Source: 20CM-2-65-7 sp963830455 (lineage in GTDB: Bacteria > Gemmatimonadota > Gemmatimonadetes > Gemmatimonadales > GWC2-71-9). Taken from it: 64,000 nucleotides of DNA. Every line of letters begins with the position of its first letter. The stretch's first letter is position 1. Made by a program: the position numbers and the translations under genes. Shown piece after piece: positions 27,627-36,266 of this stretch. Location of the stretch: the NCBI GenBank assembly GCA_963830455.1, contig CAWHMT010000002.1:558001-622000 (forward strand), given 5' to 3'. The notes beneath the pieces were generated by a model, which did no database searches, was not told the DNA's origin, and saw nothing but the letters and a program-made list of their open reading frames with translations.

Positions 27627-29306
27627 ATGAGCGAGCTCCTGACGGGCGCGCAGATCATGTGTCGTACCCTCGTCGACGCGGGGGTCGATGTGATGTTCGG
27701 CTACCCCGGCGGCGCCATCATGCCGTTCTACGACGCGCTCCACGGCCACGGTGGACTGCGGCACATCCTGGTGCGCCATGAGCAGGCCGCCGCGCATGCG
27801 GCGGACGGCTACGCGCGCGCGGCTCAGCGCGTGGGAGTCTGCGTCGCCACGTCCGGACCGGGAGCCACGAACCTCGTCACGGGACTCGCCACCGCCCACA
27901 TGGACGGCTCGCCGGTGCTCGCGATTACGGGCCAGGTGGGCCGCCCGATGCTGGGGCGCGACGCGTTTCAGGAGACCGACGTGGTCGGCGTGACGATGTC
28001 CGTCACCAAGCACAACGTGCTGGTGCGCGACATCGAAGTGCTCGCCGACGACATCCGCGAGGCGATGGCCATCGCGATGGAAGGGCGCCCCGGCCCCGTG
28101 CTGGTGGACGTGCCGAAAGACGTCCAGAACCAGAAGGCAGAATACCGGACGCGCGCGCAGCCGCTGCGCGATCGGAAACCCACGGCGATCCCAGACGCGC
28201 CGGACGACGCCACGGCGCGCGACGTGGCGCGCATGATCGCCGAGGCGGAGCGGCCGCTGCTCATGATCGGTCGCGGGGTCATCATCAGCGGGGCCTACGC
28301 CGAAGTTCGCGAGCTCGCCGAGCGGACCGGCATTCCGGTGATCACGACGCTGCTCGGGATCAGCGCGATCCCCCAGGATCACGAGCTGCACCTCGGCATG
28401 CCGGGGATGCACGGGGAAGTCCATATCAACAAGGCGATCCAGGCGGCCGATCTCATCGTGGGCATCGGCATGCGGTTCGATGACCGGGTCACCGGCGCCA
28501 TCGCCACCTTTGCGCCCCGCGCGAAGATCGTGCACATCGACGTCGATGCGGCGGCGATCGGCCGAAACGTGCGCGTCGCCGTCGGCATCGTGGGGGACGC
28601 CCGTCGCGTGGTGGCGCGGTTGCTGACGTTCGTGGCCCCGCGCGACGCCCTGCGCTGGCGCGAGGAAATCCGCGGGCTCATGCGCCATCGCGAAGAGGCG
28701 TTCGGGGGCGGCTTGTCCCCCGAAGTGATCCTGTCAGCGCTCGCGGACGTCACTGGTGGCCGCTGCACCGTCGTGTCCGACGTCGGCCAACACCAGATGT
28801 GGGTGGCGCAGCGCTATCCGTTCCAGCGTCCCAACACGCACATCACCTCCGGCGGCCTCGGCGCGATGGGGTTCGCCGTTCCGGCGGCGATGGGCGTTCG
28901 CCTGGCGCGTCCCAGCGAGTCGGTCTGGGCGATTTCGGGCGACGGTGGATTCCAGATGAACATGGCTGAGATCGCGACGATGGTGCAGGAAGGCATCGAG
29001 GTGAAGCTCGCGGTCTTCAACAACGGCTACCTCGGCATGGTGCGGCAGTGGCAGCAGTTCTTCCACGGCGGCCGCTACTCGAACACGCCGATCTGGAGTC
29101 CCGACTACGTCAAACTGGCGGCGGCGTACGGGATTCCGGGGTGGCGCGTGAAACAGGCCGGCGAGGTCACGGACGCGCTGCGACAGGCGAACGAGACGCC
29201 GGGACCCACGCTGGTCGAGCTGGTGATCGAACAGGAAGCCAACGTCTTCCCGATGATCGTGCCGGGTGGATCGCTGTCCGAGCCGCTCGAGGCCGCGCCG
29301 GTATGA
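27627..29306 (+). CDS. ilvB: Acetolactate synthase, large (catalytic) subunit
   Basis: 559 residues. ThDP enzyme: VMFGYPGGAIMPFYDAL and VRHEQAAAHAADGYAR at the N-terminus (catalytic Glu in RHEQ), the FAD/POX-like middle domain, and the ThDP/Mg motif ISGDGGFQMNMAEIATMV with FNNGYLGMVRQWQ. It makes acetolactate or acetohydroxybutyrate for valine, leucine and isoleucine. Its stop overlaps the start of the ACT-domain part of the next gene (ATGA). Confidence 0.97.
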   Translation: MSELLTGAQIMCRTLVDAGVDVMFGYPGGAIMPFYDALHGHGGLRHILVRHEQAAAHAADGYARAAQRVGVCVATSGPGATNLVTGLATAHMDGSPVLAITGQVGRPMLGRDAFQETDVVGVTMSVTKHNVLVRDIEVLADDIREAMAIAMEGRPGPVLVDVPKDVQNQKAEYRTRAQPLRDRKPTAIPDAPDDATARDVARMIAEAERPLLMIGRGVIISGAYAEVRELAERTGIPVITTLLGISAIPQDHELHLGMPGMHGEVHINKAIQAADLIVGIGMRFDDRVTGAIATFAPRAKIVHIDVDAAAIGRNVRVAVGIVGDARRVVARLLTFVAPRDALRWREEIRGLMRHREEAFGGGLSPEVILSALADVTGGRCTVVSDVGQHQMWVAQRYPFQRPNTHITSGGLGAMGFAVPAAMGVRLARPSESVWAISGDGGFQMNMAEIATMVQEGIEVKLAVFNNGYLGMVRQWQQFFHGGRYSNTPIWSPDYVKLAAAYGIPGWRVKQAGEVTDALRQANETPGPTLVELVIEQEANVFPMIVPGGSLSEPLEAAPV

Positions 29307-30646
29307 GCGACGCGCGCGCGGTCACGGTGCTGATGAGCAGCGAGCTGCTCACGCTGAGCCGCGCGTGTGCCGTCTTGCGGCGTCGCAACATGCCGATCCG
29401 CGGGCTGTCAGTCGATTCGAACGGGCCGCCGGGGGTGTGGCGGTTGTCGTGTGAGATCGACGTCGACGACGCGACGGCGGTGAATCTCGCCCTCTTGATC
29501 CAAAACGTGGTCGGCGTCCGCAAGGCGACGATCACGTCCATTCCCTCCTCCGGAGTCCACATGAGCTCATCAGTGCGCGTCTACTACGAGGCGGATACCG
29601 ACCGCGCGCGGCTGCGCGATCGCGTCTTCGCCATCATCGGCTACGGCAGCCAGGGCCACGCCCACGCCCAGAACCTGCGCGACAGTGGGGCCCGCGTAAT
29701 CGTCGGCTTGCGCCCCGGGGGCGCCTCGTGGAAACGCGCCGCCGCCGACGGGCTGGAAGTCCGGCCGGTCGCCGAGGCCGCGAAGGCGGGCGACGTCGTC
29801 ATGATGCTGGTGCCCGACCAGGAGCAGCGCGCGGTCTACGAGACCGCCGTCGCGCCCGCGCTCGGACCCGGAAAGACGTTGATGTTCGCCCACGGCTTCA
29901 ACATTCACTTTGGTGAAATCGTCCCGCCGCCGGCGGTCGACGTTTCGATGATCGCGCCGAAATCGCCCGGCGGTCTGGTGCGCAGCGAGTACCAGGCTGG
30001 CCGCGGCGTTCCCGCGCTGGTCGCGATTCATCAGGACGCCAGTGGCAACGCGCTGGCCAACGCGCTCGCGTACGCGACCGGCATCGGTTGCTCGCGCGCC
30101 GGCGTGCTCGCCACGACGTTTGCCGAGGAAACCGAAACCGATTTGTTCGGCGAGCAGGCGGTCCTGTGCGGCGGCGCGACCGCCCTGATTCAGGCGGGGT
30201 TCGAAACGCTCACGGAAGCCGGCTACTCCCCCGAAATGGCGTACTTCGAGTGTCTGCACGAGCTCAAGCTCATTGTGGACCTGATCTACCGCGGCGGGCT
30301 CGGCTTCATGCGCCATTCGATCAGCAATACCGCCGAATACGGCGACCTGACGCGCGGCTCGCGCGTGATCAGTCCGGCGGTGCGTGAGGAAATGCGGCGC
30401 CTGCTCGCCGACATCCGCAGCGGCGCGTTTGCCAAAGAGTGGATCGCGGAATGCCGCGCGGGCGCGCCGCGGTTCGAGGAGCTGCGCCGCGCGGCGAAGG
30501 ACCATCCCATCGAGCAGGTCGGGGCCAAGTTGCGTGCGATGATGCCGTGGACTGTTGAAGGGGCTAGGGCCTCGGGTCTCGGGACTCGGGAACGACAAAA
30601 GCCTTCCGAGTCCCGAACCCCGAGCCCCGAGCCCCTGCGAGCATGA
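29303..30646 (+). CDS. ilvC: IlvN-type ACT domain in one open frame with ketol-acid reductoisomerase (IlvC)
   Basis: 447 codons without a stop. Residues 1-86 are a short acetolactate synthase regulatory (ACT) domain (ARAVTVLMSSELLTLSRACA; RNMPIRGLSVDS). From residue 87 (ATG 29561) begins a full ketol-acid reductoisomerase: VFAIIGYGSQGHAHAQNLRD for NADPH binding, LMFAHGFNIHFG, DVSMIAPKSPGGLVR and FAEETETDLFGEQ. CCGGAG lies 5-6 nt before ATG 29561, so internal initiation could also make a free IlvC. The last 30 residues after MMPWTVEG are translated from an inverted repeat. ATGA overlap with leuC. Confidence 0.9.
   Translation: MSDARAVTVLMSSELLTLSRACAVLRRRNMPIRGLSVDSNGPPGVWRLSCEIDVDDATAVNLALLIQNVVGVRKATITSIPSSGVHMSSSVRVYYEADTDRARLRDRVFAIIGYGSQGHAHAQNLRDSGARVIVGLRPGGASWKRAAADGLEVRPVAEAAKAGDVVMMLVPDQEQRAVYETAVAPALGPGKTLMFAHGFNIHFGEIVPPPAVDVSMIAPKSPGGLVRSEYQAGRGVPALVAIHQDASGNALANALAYATGIGCSRAGVLATTFAEETETDLFGEQAVLCGGATALIQAGFETLTEAGYSPEMAYFECLHELKLIVDLIYRGGLGFMRHSISNTAEYGDLTRGSRVISPAVREEMRRLLADIRSGAFAKEWIAECRAGAPRFEELRRAAKDHPIEQVGAKLRAMMPWTVEGARASGLGTRERQKPSESRTPSPEPLRA
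30560..30635. repeat. Long imperfect palindrome at the ilvC-leuC junction
   Basis: The left arm 30560-30592 and the right arm 30604-30635 are reverse complements over about 28 of 32 positions, with an 11-nt loop. The arms are made of quasi-repeated words (CTCGGGA, GGGCTCG). It lies inside the 3' end of the ilvC frame and ends 8 bases before the leuC ATG, so the mRNA would fold into a very stable hairpin there. There is no T run, so it is not a classical terminator. Confidence 0.8.
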
Positions 30647-32040
30647 AACGCACGCTGTTCGAGAAGGTGTGGGACAGCCACGTCGTCCGGGAACTGGCGG
30701 ACGGCGTGGCGTTGCTCTACGTCGATCTGCACTTGATCCATGAGGTGACGTCGCCACAGGCGTTCTCCGGCCTGCGGCGCGCGGGACGGCGCGTCCGCCG
30801 GCCGGAGCGCACCCTCGCGACGGTGGACCACAACGTGCCGACGGGCGACCGGTCCCTGCCGATCGCGGACGCGGTCGCCGCGAAACAGGTGGACGCCCTC
30901 GGCACGAACGCGCGCGAATTCGACATCGCGCTGTTCGATCTGAGCTCGCCGGGGCAGGGCATCGTGCACGTGATCGGTCCCGAGCTGGGCGCGACCCAGC
31001 CCGGGATGCTCATCGTGTGCGGCGACTCGCACACGGCGACGCATGGCGCGTTCGGGGCGTTCGCGCTCGGCATCGGCACGAGCGACGTCGAGCACGTGCT
31101 GGCGACGCAATGCATCGTCTTGTCCAAGCCCAAGAACCTCGAGGCGCGCATCAGCGGGAAGCGCGCGGCGGGCGTCTCGGCCAAGGACCTGATCCTGGCG
31201 TTGATCGGGAAGATCGGCACGGCGGGCGCGACGGGGCACGTCATCGAGTACACGGGCGAGGCGATCGAGGCTCTTTCGATGGAAGAGCGCATGACCGTCT
31301 GCAACATGTCGATCGAGGCGGGCGCCCGCGCGGGGCTGATTGCGCCCGACGACGTGACATTCGCCTATCTGAAAGGCCGTCCCCGCGCGCCGGCCGGCGA
31401 CGCCTGGCTGGCCGCGGTGGACCGTTGGCGCGCGCTCCGCTCCGACGACGAGGCCGCCTACGACACGCGGGTGACGCTCGACGCTTCCCGCGTCGGCCCC
31501 CAGGTCACCTGGGGCACGACGCCGGGGATGGTCGCCGATATCAGCGCCCGCGTCCCCGATCCCGCCACGCTGGCGAGCGAACACGAGCGCCGCGCGGCGG
31601 CGCGGGCGCTCGCGTACATGGGGCTCACGCCCGGAACGCCGCTGGCCGGGATTCCGATCGATCGCGTGTTCCTCGGCTCGTGCACGAATGCCCGCATCGA
31701 GGACCTGCGCGCCGCGGCGAGCGTCGTGCGCGGCCGGCACGTGGCGACGCGCGTGCGGGCGATGGTGGTCCCCGGCTCGCAGCGCGTCAAAGCCCAGGCG
31801 GAGCAGGAGGGGTTGGATCGCGTGTTCCGCGAGGCCGGCTTCGAGTGGCGCAACGCCGGCTGCTCGATGTGTCTCGGCATGAATGCCGACGTCCTCGGCG
31901 CCGGCGAGCGTTGCGCCGCGACGTCGAATCGCAACTTCGAGGGGCGGCAGGGCCGTGGAGGCCGCACGCATCTGATGAGTCCCATGATGGCGGCGGCCGC
32001 CGCGATCGAGGGGCAGCTCGTGGACGTGCGCGCATGGTGA
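30643..32040 (+). CDS. leuC: 3-isopropylmalate dehydratase, large subunit
   Basis: 465 residues. Aconitase-family [4Fe-4S] enzyme: VDLHLIHEVTSPQAFSGLR, VDHNVPTGDRSL, VCGDSHTATHGAFGAFALGI, and cluster ligands in VFLGSCTNARIEDLR and GCSMCLGMNAD. With LeuD it isomerises 2- to 3-isopropylmalate. The ATG overlaps the ilvC stop, and the stop overlaps the leuD start. Confidence 0.97.
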   Translation: MKRTLFEKVWDSHVVRELADGVALLYVDLHLIHEVTSPQAFSGLRRAGRRVRRPERTLATVDHNVPTGDRSLPIADAVAAKQVDALGTNAREFDIALFDLSSPGQGIVHVIGPELGATQPGMLIVCGDSHTATHGAFGAFALGIGTSDVEHVLATQCIVLSKPKNLEARISGKRAAGVSAKDLILALIGKIGTAGATGHVIEYTGEAIEALSMEERMTVCNMSIEAGARAGLIAPDDVTFAYLKGRPRAPAGDAWLAAVDRWRALRSDDEAAYDTRVTLDASRVGPQVTWGTTPGMVADISARVPDPATLASEHERRAAARALAYMGLTPGTPLAGIPIDRVFLGSCTNARIEDLRAAASVVRGRHVATRVRAMVVPGSQRVKAQAEQEGLDRVFREAGFEWRNAGCSMCLGMNADVLGAGERCAATSNRNFEGRQGRGGRTHLMSPMMAAAAAIEGQLVDVRAW

Positions 32041-32621
32041 CTCAATTCGTGCGCCATCGTGGACGGGCGGTCACGTTACCGCGGCGCGACGTGGACACCG
32101 ATCAGATCATCCCCAAGCAGTTTCTCAAGAGCGTCGAGCGCACCGGATTCGCGCCGGCCCTCTTCCACGATTGGCGCTATCGGGCCGATGGCTCGCCCGA
32201 CCCGGCGTTCGAGCTCAACACCCCGATGGCGGAGGGGGCGACGATTCTCATCACGGGTCCAAACTTCGGCTGCGGATCCTCACGGGAGCACGCGGTGTGG
32301 GCGCTGGTGCAGTTCGGTTTCCGCGCGATCGTGGCACCGTCGTTTGCCGACATCTTCACGTCCAATTGTTACCGCAATGGGCTGCTGCCCGTGCGGCTCC
32401 AGCCCGCCGAGGTGGATGCGCTGATCCGCAGCACGGAAGGCGGTCTCTACGAGATCGTCGTGGATCTGAAGAAACAGGTCGTCACGGATGACCGCGGTTT
32501 CTCCGCGCGCTTCAGTGCCGATCCATACGGTCGCGAGCTGCTGCTCTCGGGGCTCGACGAAATCGGCCGCACGCTGCTCGAAGAGCCGAGCATCGCGGCG
32601 TACGAGCGGAGTCACTCATGA
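32034..32621 (+). CDS. leuD: 3-isopropylmalate dehydratase, small subunit
   Basis: 195 residues. The swivel domain signature is present: DVDTDQIIPKQFLKSVERTG, then FGCGSSREHAVWALVQFGFR and SFADIFTSNCYRNGLLPV. Partner of LeuC. Two starts are possible, ATG 32034 and GTG 32037; the latter gives the GTGA overlap with the leuC stop. Downstream it overlaps leuB by 4 nt. Confidence 0.97.
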   Translation: MVTQFVRHRGRAVTLPRRDVDTDQIIPKQFLKSVERTGFAPALFHDWRYRADGSPDPAFELNTPMAEGATILITGPNFGCGSSREHAVWALVQFGFRAIVAPSFADIFTSNCYRNGLLPVRLQPAEVDALIRSTEGGLYEIVVDLKKQVVTDDRGFSARFSADPYGRELLLSGLDEIGRTLLEEPSIAAYERSHS

Positions 32622-33703
32622 AGACCTATTCCATCGCCGTGCTTCCCGGGGACGGCATCGGCCCCGAGGTGACGGCGCAGGCGGTGCGTGTACTGGAAGC
32701 GGTGGGTGAGCGCTTCGAGCTGCGATTTGCACTCGAGGCATTTCCGGTGGGCGCGGCGGGCGTCGCCGCGGCGAAGCATCCGCTGCCGCCCGAGACCCGA
32801 GCGGCCGCCGCGCGCAGCGACGCGGTGTTGCTGGGGGCGGTCGGCGACCCGTCGCTGGACGGTGCACCCCGCGAGCTGCGTCCGGAGACCGGCCTCCTCG
32901 GCCTTCGGAAACTGCTGAACGTCTACGCGAACCTTCGGCCGGTCACGCTACACCCGGCGTTGCTCGGCAGCTCGCCACTGAAGCCGGAGCGGCTCCGGGG
33001 CGTCGATCTCCTGGTGGTGCGCGAGCTGACCGGGGGGCTCTATTACGGCGAGCCGCGCGGCCGCAACGGCACGCGCGCGGTCAATACGCTGGCGTATACC
33101 ACACCCGAAATCGAGCGGGTGGCGCGTGTCGCTTTCGAGGCCGCCCGTGCCCGCCGGCGCCTGGTCACCTCGGTCGACAAGGCCAACGTGCTCGAGGTGT
33201 CGCAGCTGTGGCGCGAAGTCGTCACGCAGATCGCGCGTGACTACCCGGACGTGCGGCTCGAGCACCTCTACGTGGATACCGCGGCGATGCGGTTGGTGAG
33301 CGATCCGGCGTCGTTCGACGTGCTGCTCACCGAGAACATGTTCGGCGACATCCTCAGCGATGAGGCCGCGGTGCTCGCGGGCTCGCTGGGTCTGCTCCCG
33401 TCGGCCTCGCTCGGCCCCGGACCCGGCCTGTTTGAGCCGGTGCACGGATCGGCCCCACCGCTCGCGGGCCGCGATGTGGCGAACCCGATTGGTGCGATCG
33501 CGACCGTCGCCCTGCTGCTGCGCCACGGCTTGAAGCTGATGGACGCGGCGGACGCGGTGGATGCGGCCATCGCGGTGGCGCTCGACGCCGGTGCGCGCAC
33601 GCAGGACCTGGCCGCTCCCGGTCAACCATCGATTGGCACCGCCGCCATGGGGGCGCGGATCGCCGACTTGATCCTGGCGGAAGCGCTCGAGGGTCTCGCG
33701 TGA
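32618..33703 (+). CDS. leuB: 3-isopropylmalate dehydrogenase
   Basis: 361 residues. Beta-decarboxylating dehydrogenase: YSIAVLPGDGIGPEVTAQAV at the N-terminus, VVRELTGGLYYGEPRG with the catalytic Tyr, SVDKANVLEVSQLW with the Lys, ENMFGDILSDEAAVLAGSLG with the metal-binding Asp, and EPVHGSAPPLAGRDVANPIG for NAD. It converts 3-isopropylmalate to 2-oxoisocaproate. ATGA overlap with leuD and GTGA overlap with ilvD. Confidence 0.97.
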   Translation: MKTYSIAVLPGDGIGPEVTAQAVRVLEAVGERFELRFALEAFPVGAAGVAAAKHPLPPETRAAAARSDAVLLGAVGDPSLDGAPRELRPETGLLGLRKLLNVYANLRPVTLHPALLGSSPLKPERLRGVDLLVVRELTGGLYYGEPRGRNGTRAVNTLAYTTPEIERVARVAFEAARARRRLVTSVDKANVLEVSQLWREVVTQIARDYPDVRLEHLYVDTAAMRLVSDPASFDVLLTENMFGDILSDEAAVLAGSLGLLPSASLGPGPGLFEPVHGSAPPLAGRDVANPIGAIATVALLLRHGLKLMDAADAVDAAIAVALDAGARTQDLAAPGQPSIGTAAMGARIADLILAEALEGLA

Positions 33704-35382
33704 GTCCCCCAGACAATTTTCGAAGTCGGGCGGTGACCGAGGGGCTCGAGCGCGCGCCGAACCGCGCCATGCTCCGCGCCGTCGGATTCCAGGACGGCGA
33801 CTTCGCGAAGCCGATCGTCGGCGTCGCGAGCGCGCACAGCACCATCACACCGTGCAATGCCGGCCTGGACCGTCTCGCGCACCGCGCCGAAGCCGCGCTG
33901 CGCAGTGCCGGTGCGATGCCGCAGACGTTCGGGACGATCACGGTCAGTGACGGCATCTCCATGGGCACGGAAGGGATGCGCTATTCGCTGGTGTCGCGCG
34001 AAGTGATCGCCGATTCGATCGAGACGGCCTGCGGCGCGCAACGCATGGACGGCGTGCTCGCGATCGGCGGGTGCGACAAGAACATGCCGGGCGCGATGAT
34101 CGCGATCGCGCGGCTCAACATCCCCGCGATCTTCGTCTATGGCGGCACGATCAAGCCGGGCCATTACGCCGGGCGGGATCTCACGGTGGTGAGCGTGTTC
34201 GAAGCGGTCGGCGCGGCGGGAGCGGGGCGCATGCCGCAGGAGGAGCTGCTCGAGATCGAGCGTCGCGCGTGTCCCGGCGCAGGTTCATGCGGCGGCATGT
34301 TCACCGCGAATACGATGTCGGCGGCGATCGAAGCGATGGGGATGAGCCTGCCGGGCTCTTCCACGATGGCGGCCGTGGACCAGGAAACGGCCGACAGCGC
34401 CGCCCGTTCCGCGGAGGTGCTGTTCGCCGCGGTGCACGCGCGCCGCACGCCGCGCCAGATCCTCACACGCAAGGCGTTCGAGAACGCGATCGCAGTGGTG
34501 ATGGCGATCGGCGGGTCTACCAACGCCGTGTTGCATCTGCTGGCGATCGCGCACGCGGCGGGCGTGTCGCTCGCGCTCGACGACTTCGAGACGGTGCGCA
34601 AGCGCGTGCCGGTGCTCTGCGATCTCAAGCCCTCGGGCCGGTACGTGGCGACCGACCTGCACCGCGCCGGCGGGATTCCGCAGGTGATGAGCATCCTCCT
34701 CGCCCACGGGGTGCTGCACGGCGACGCGTTGACGATCGACGGCCGCACAGTCGCCGAGGTTGTCAAAAACGTGCCGGCGCGTCCCTCCCCAGATCAGGAC
34801 GTGATCCATCCGTGGGATCGCCCGCACGCTCCCGAAGGGCACATCGTGGTGCTGCGGGGCAACCTCGCGTCCGAGGGCGCAGTCGCGAAAATCAGTCCGC
34901 AGGGAGCACAGGCGATCACCGGGCCGGCGCGCGTGTTCGACTCGGAAGAAGCGTGTCTCGCCGCGATCCTCGCGGGAGCGATCCACTCGGGGGACGTGAT
35001 CGTGATTCGCTACGAGGGACCGAAGGGCGGCCCCGGGATGCGCGAAATGCTGGCGCCGACGGCGGCGCTGGTCGGCGCGGGCCTGGGCGATTCGGTCGGG
35101 CTGATCACCGACGGGCGCTTCTCGGGCGGGACGCACGGCCTGGTCGTGGGGCACGTCGCGCCTGAGGCGGCGCTCGGCGGCGCGCTGGCGCTGGTGCGTG
35201 AGGGCGAATCCATCACGATCGACGCCCACCGCGGCGAGCTGCGCCTCAATGTCCCCGCGTCCGAGCTCACGGCGCGGCGGGCGAGCTGGCAAGCGCCCGC
35301 GCCGCGGTACACCTCCGGTGTGCTCGCGAAGTACGCGCGTCTGGTGTCGAGCAGCAGCGTGGGTGCGGTCACCGATGGTTGA
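33700..35382 (+). CDS. ilvD: Dihydroxy-acid dehydratase
   Basis: 560 residues from a GTG that overlaps the leuB stop. Three cysteines expected to hold the Fe-S cluster are seen in TITPCNAGLD, IGGCDKNMPGAM and PGAGSCGGMFTANTM. Further motifs are GRFSGGTHGLVVGHVAPEA and YEGPKGGPGMREML. It makes the 2-oxo acids of valine and isoleucine and supplies LeuA's substrate. It overlaps pheA by 8 nt. Confidence 0.97.
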   Translation: MSPPDNFRSRAVTEGLERAPNRAMLRAVGFQDGDFAKPIVGVASAHSTITPCNAGLDRLAHRAEAALRSAGAMPQTFGTITVSDGISMGTEGMRYSLVSREVIADSIETACGAQRMDGVLAIGGCDKNMPGAMIAIARLNIPAIFVYGGTIKPGHYAGRDLTVVSVFEAVGAAGAGRMPQEELLEIERRACPGAGSCGGMFTANTMSAAIEAMGMSLPGSSTMAAVDQETADSAARSAEVLFAAVHARRTPRQILTRKAFENAIAVVMAIGGSTNAVLHLLAIAHAAGVSLALDDFETVRKRVPVLCDLKPSGRYVATDLHRAGGIPQVMSILLAHGVLHGDALTIDGRTVAEVVKNVPARPSPDQDVIHPWDRPHAPEGHIVVLRGNLASEGAVAKISPQGAQAITGPARVFDSEEACLAAILAGAIHSGDVIVIRYEGPKGGPGMREMLAPTAALVGAGLGDSVGLITDGRFSGGTHGLVVGHVAPEAALGGALALVREGESITIDAHRGELRLNVPASELTARRASWQAPAPRYTSGVLAKYARLVSSSSVGAVTDG

Positions 35383-36196
35383 CACCGTCGCCATTCAGGG
35401 CGAAGCCGGCTCGTTCAGTCACGCCGCGGCGCTCGAGACGTATGGGCCCACCGTCCAGCTCGTGCCCTGCGCGACGTTCGTGGACCTGTTTCGCTCGGTG
35501 GAGACCGGGCACGCGACCAGCGGGATGGTCCCGATCGAGAACACGCTCGCCGGGTCGGTGCACGAGAACTACGATCTGTTGAGTGCGCATGCGCTGCACG
35601 TCGTGGCTGAGGCCGAGCTGCGCATCCGGCATTGTCTGATCGCCCCGCCGAGCACCACGCGGGCCGACGTGCGCCGTGTCGCCTCGCATCCGGTCGCGCT
35701 CGCGCAGTGCCGCCGGTTCTTCACGATCCACCCCGACCTGGTCGCCGTGCCCGCGTACGACACCGCGGGCAGTGTGCGCGATCTCATGGCGGGACGAGTT
35801 GAGGCCGAGGCCGCGATCGCGTCGCGGCTGGCCGCGGAGCTGTACGGGGCGACGGTGCTCGAAGAGGGGCTCGAGGACAACGCCGAGAATTACACGCGCT
35901 TTCTCGTCGTCACGCGTGAGCCGGCGGGGCGAGCCCGGGGGGAAGCCAGCAAGACCTCACTGATGTTCACGCTGGGGAACGGGCCGGGGACGTTGCATCG
36001 GGCGCTGGGCGTGTTTGCGGAGCGGGGACTGAACCTGACGAAGATCGAATCCCGGCCGTTGCCTGGCCGCCCTTGGGAATACCTCTTCTACGCGGACGTC
36101 GTGGACACACCGGTCAGCCGGATCGACGAGGGAATCGAGGCATTGCGCGCGGTGGCCTCCGGCGTGCGCGTGCTCGGCACCTATCCTGCCAGATAA
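35375..36196 (+). CDS. pheA: Prephenate dehydratase
   Basis: 273 residues. The PDT domain has VAIQGEAGSFSHAAAL, VPIENTLAGSVHENYDLL, and the active-site NYTRFLVV. It is followed by a C-terminal ACT domain for phenylalanine binding (GNGPGTLHRALGVFAERGLN; KIESRPLPGRPWEYLFYAD). There is no chorismate mutase domain. It is the last gene of the branched-chain operon, which is an unusual place; the 8-nt overlap with ilvD makes cotranslation likely, so phenylalanine synthesis would share the leucine attenuator. Confidence 0.95.
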   Translation: MVDTVAIQGEAGSFSHAAALETYGPTVQLVPCATFVDLFRSVETGHATSGMVPIENTLAGSVHENYDLLSAHALHVVAEAELRIRHCLIAPPSTTRADVRRVASHPVALAQCRRFFTIHPDLVAVPAYDTAGSVRDLMAGRVEAEAAIASRLAAELYGATVLEEGLEDNAENYTRFLVVTREPAGRARGEASKTSLMFTLGNGPGTLHRALGVFAERGLNLTKIESRPLPGRPWEYLFYADVVDTPVSRIDEGIEALRAVASGVRVLGTYPAR

Positions 36197-36266
36197 CTAT
36201 TAGCTCTTCCGGAGTGCCAATCCCCGGAGGCATTATTGGCGCTCAACCCATACCCGGGGACGCGCC

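Noticed and set aside
26028..28688. An 886-codon open frame antisense to leuA and ilvB
   Set aside because: High GC keeps antisense frames open. The encoded protein is Arg/His/Asp-rich without any domain, and the plus strand carries unmistakable LeuA and IlvB.
29661..30640. Terminator between ilvC and leuC
   Set aside because: The hairpin has no T run and the leuC start overlaps the ilvC stop, so it is not a classical terminator; reported as a palindrome instead.
36197..36266. Short GCCAAT...ATTGGC inverted repeat between pheA and the Gfo/Idh/MocA gene
   Set aside because: Six-base arms with a 13-nt loop and no T run are within chance expectation.
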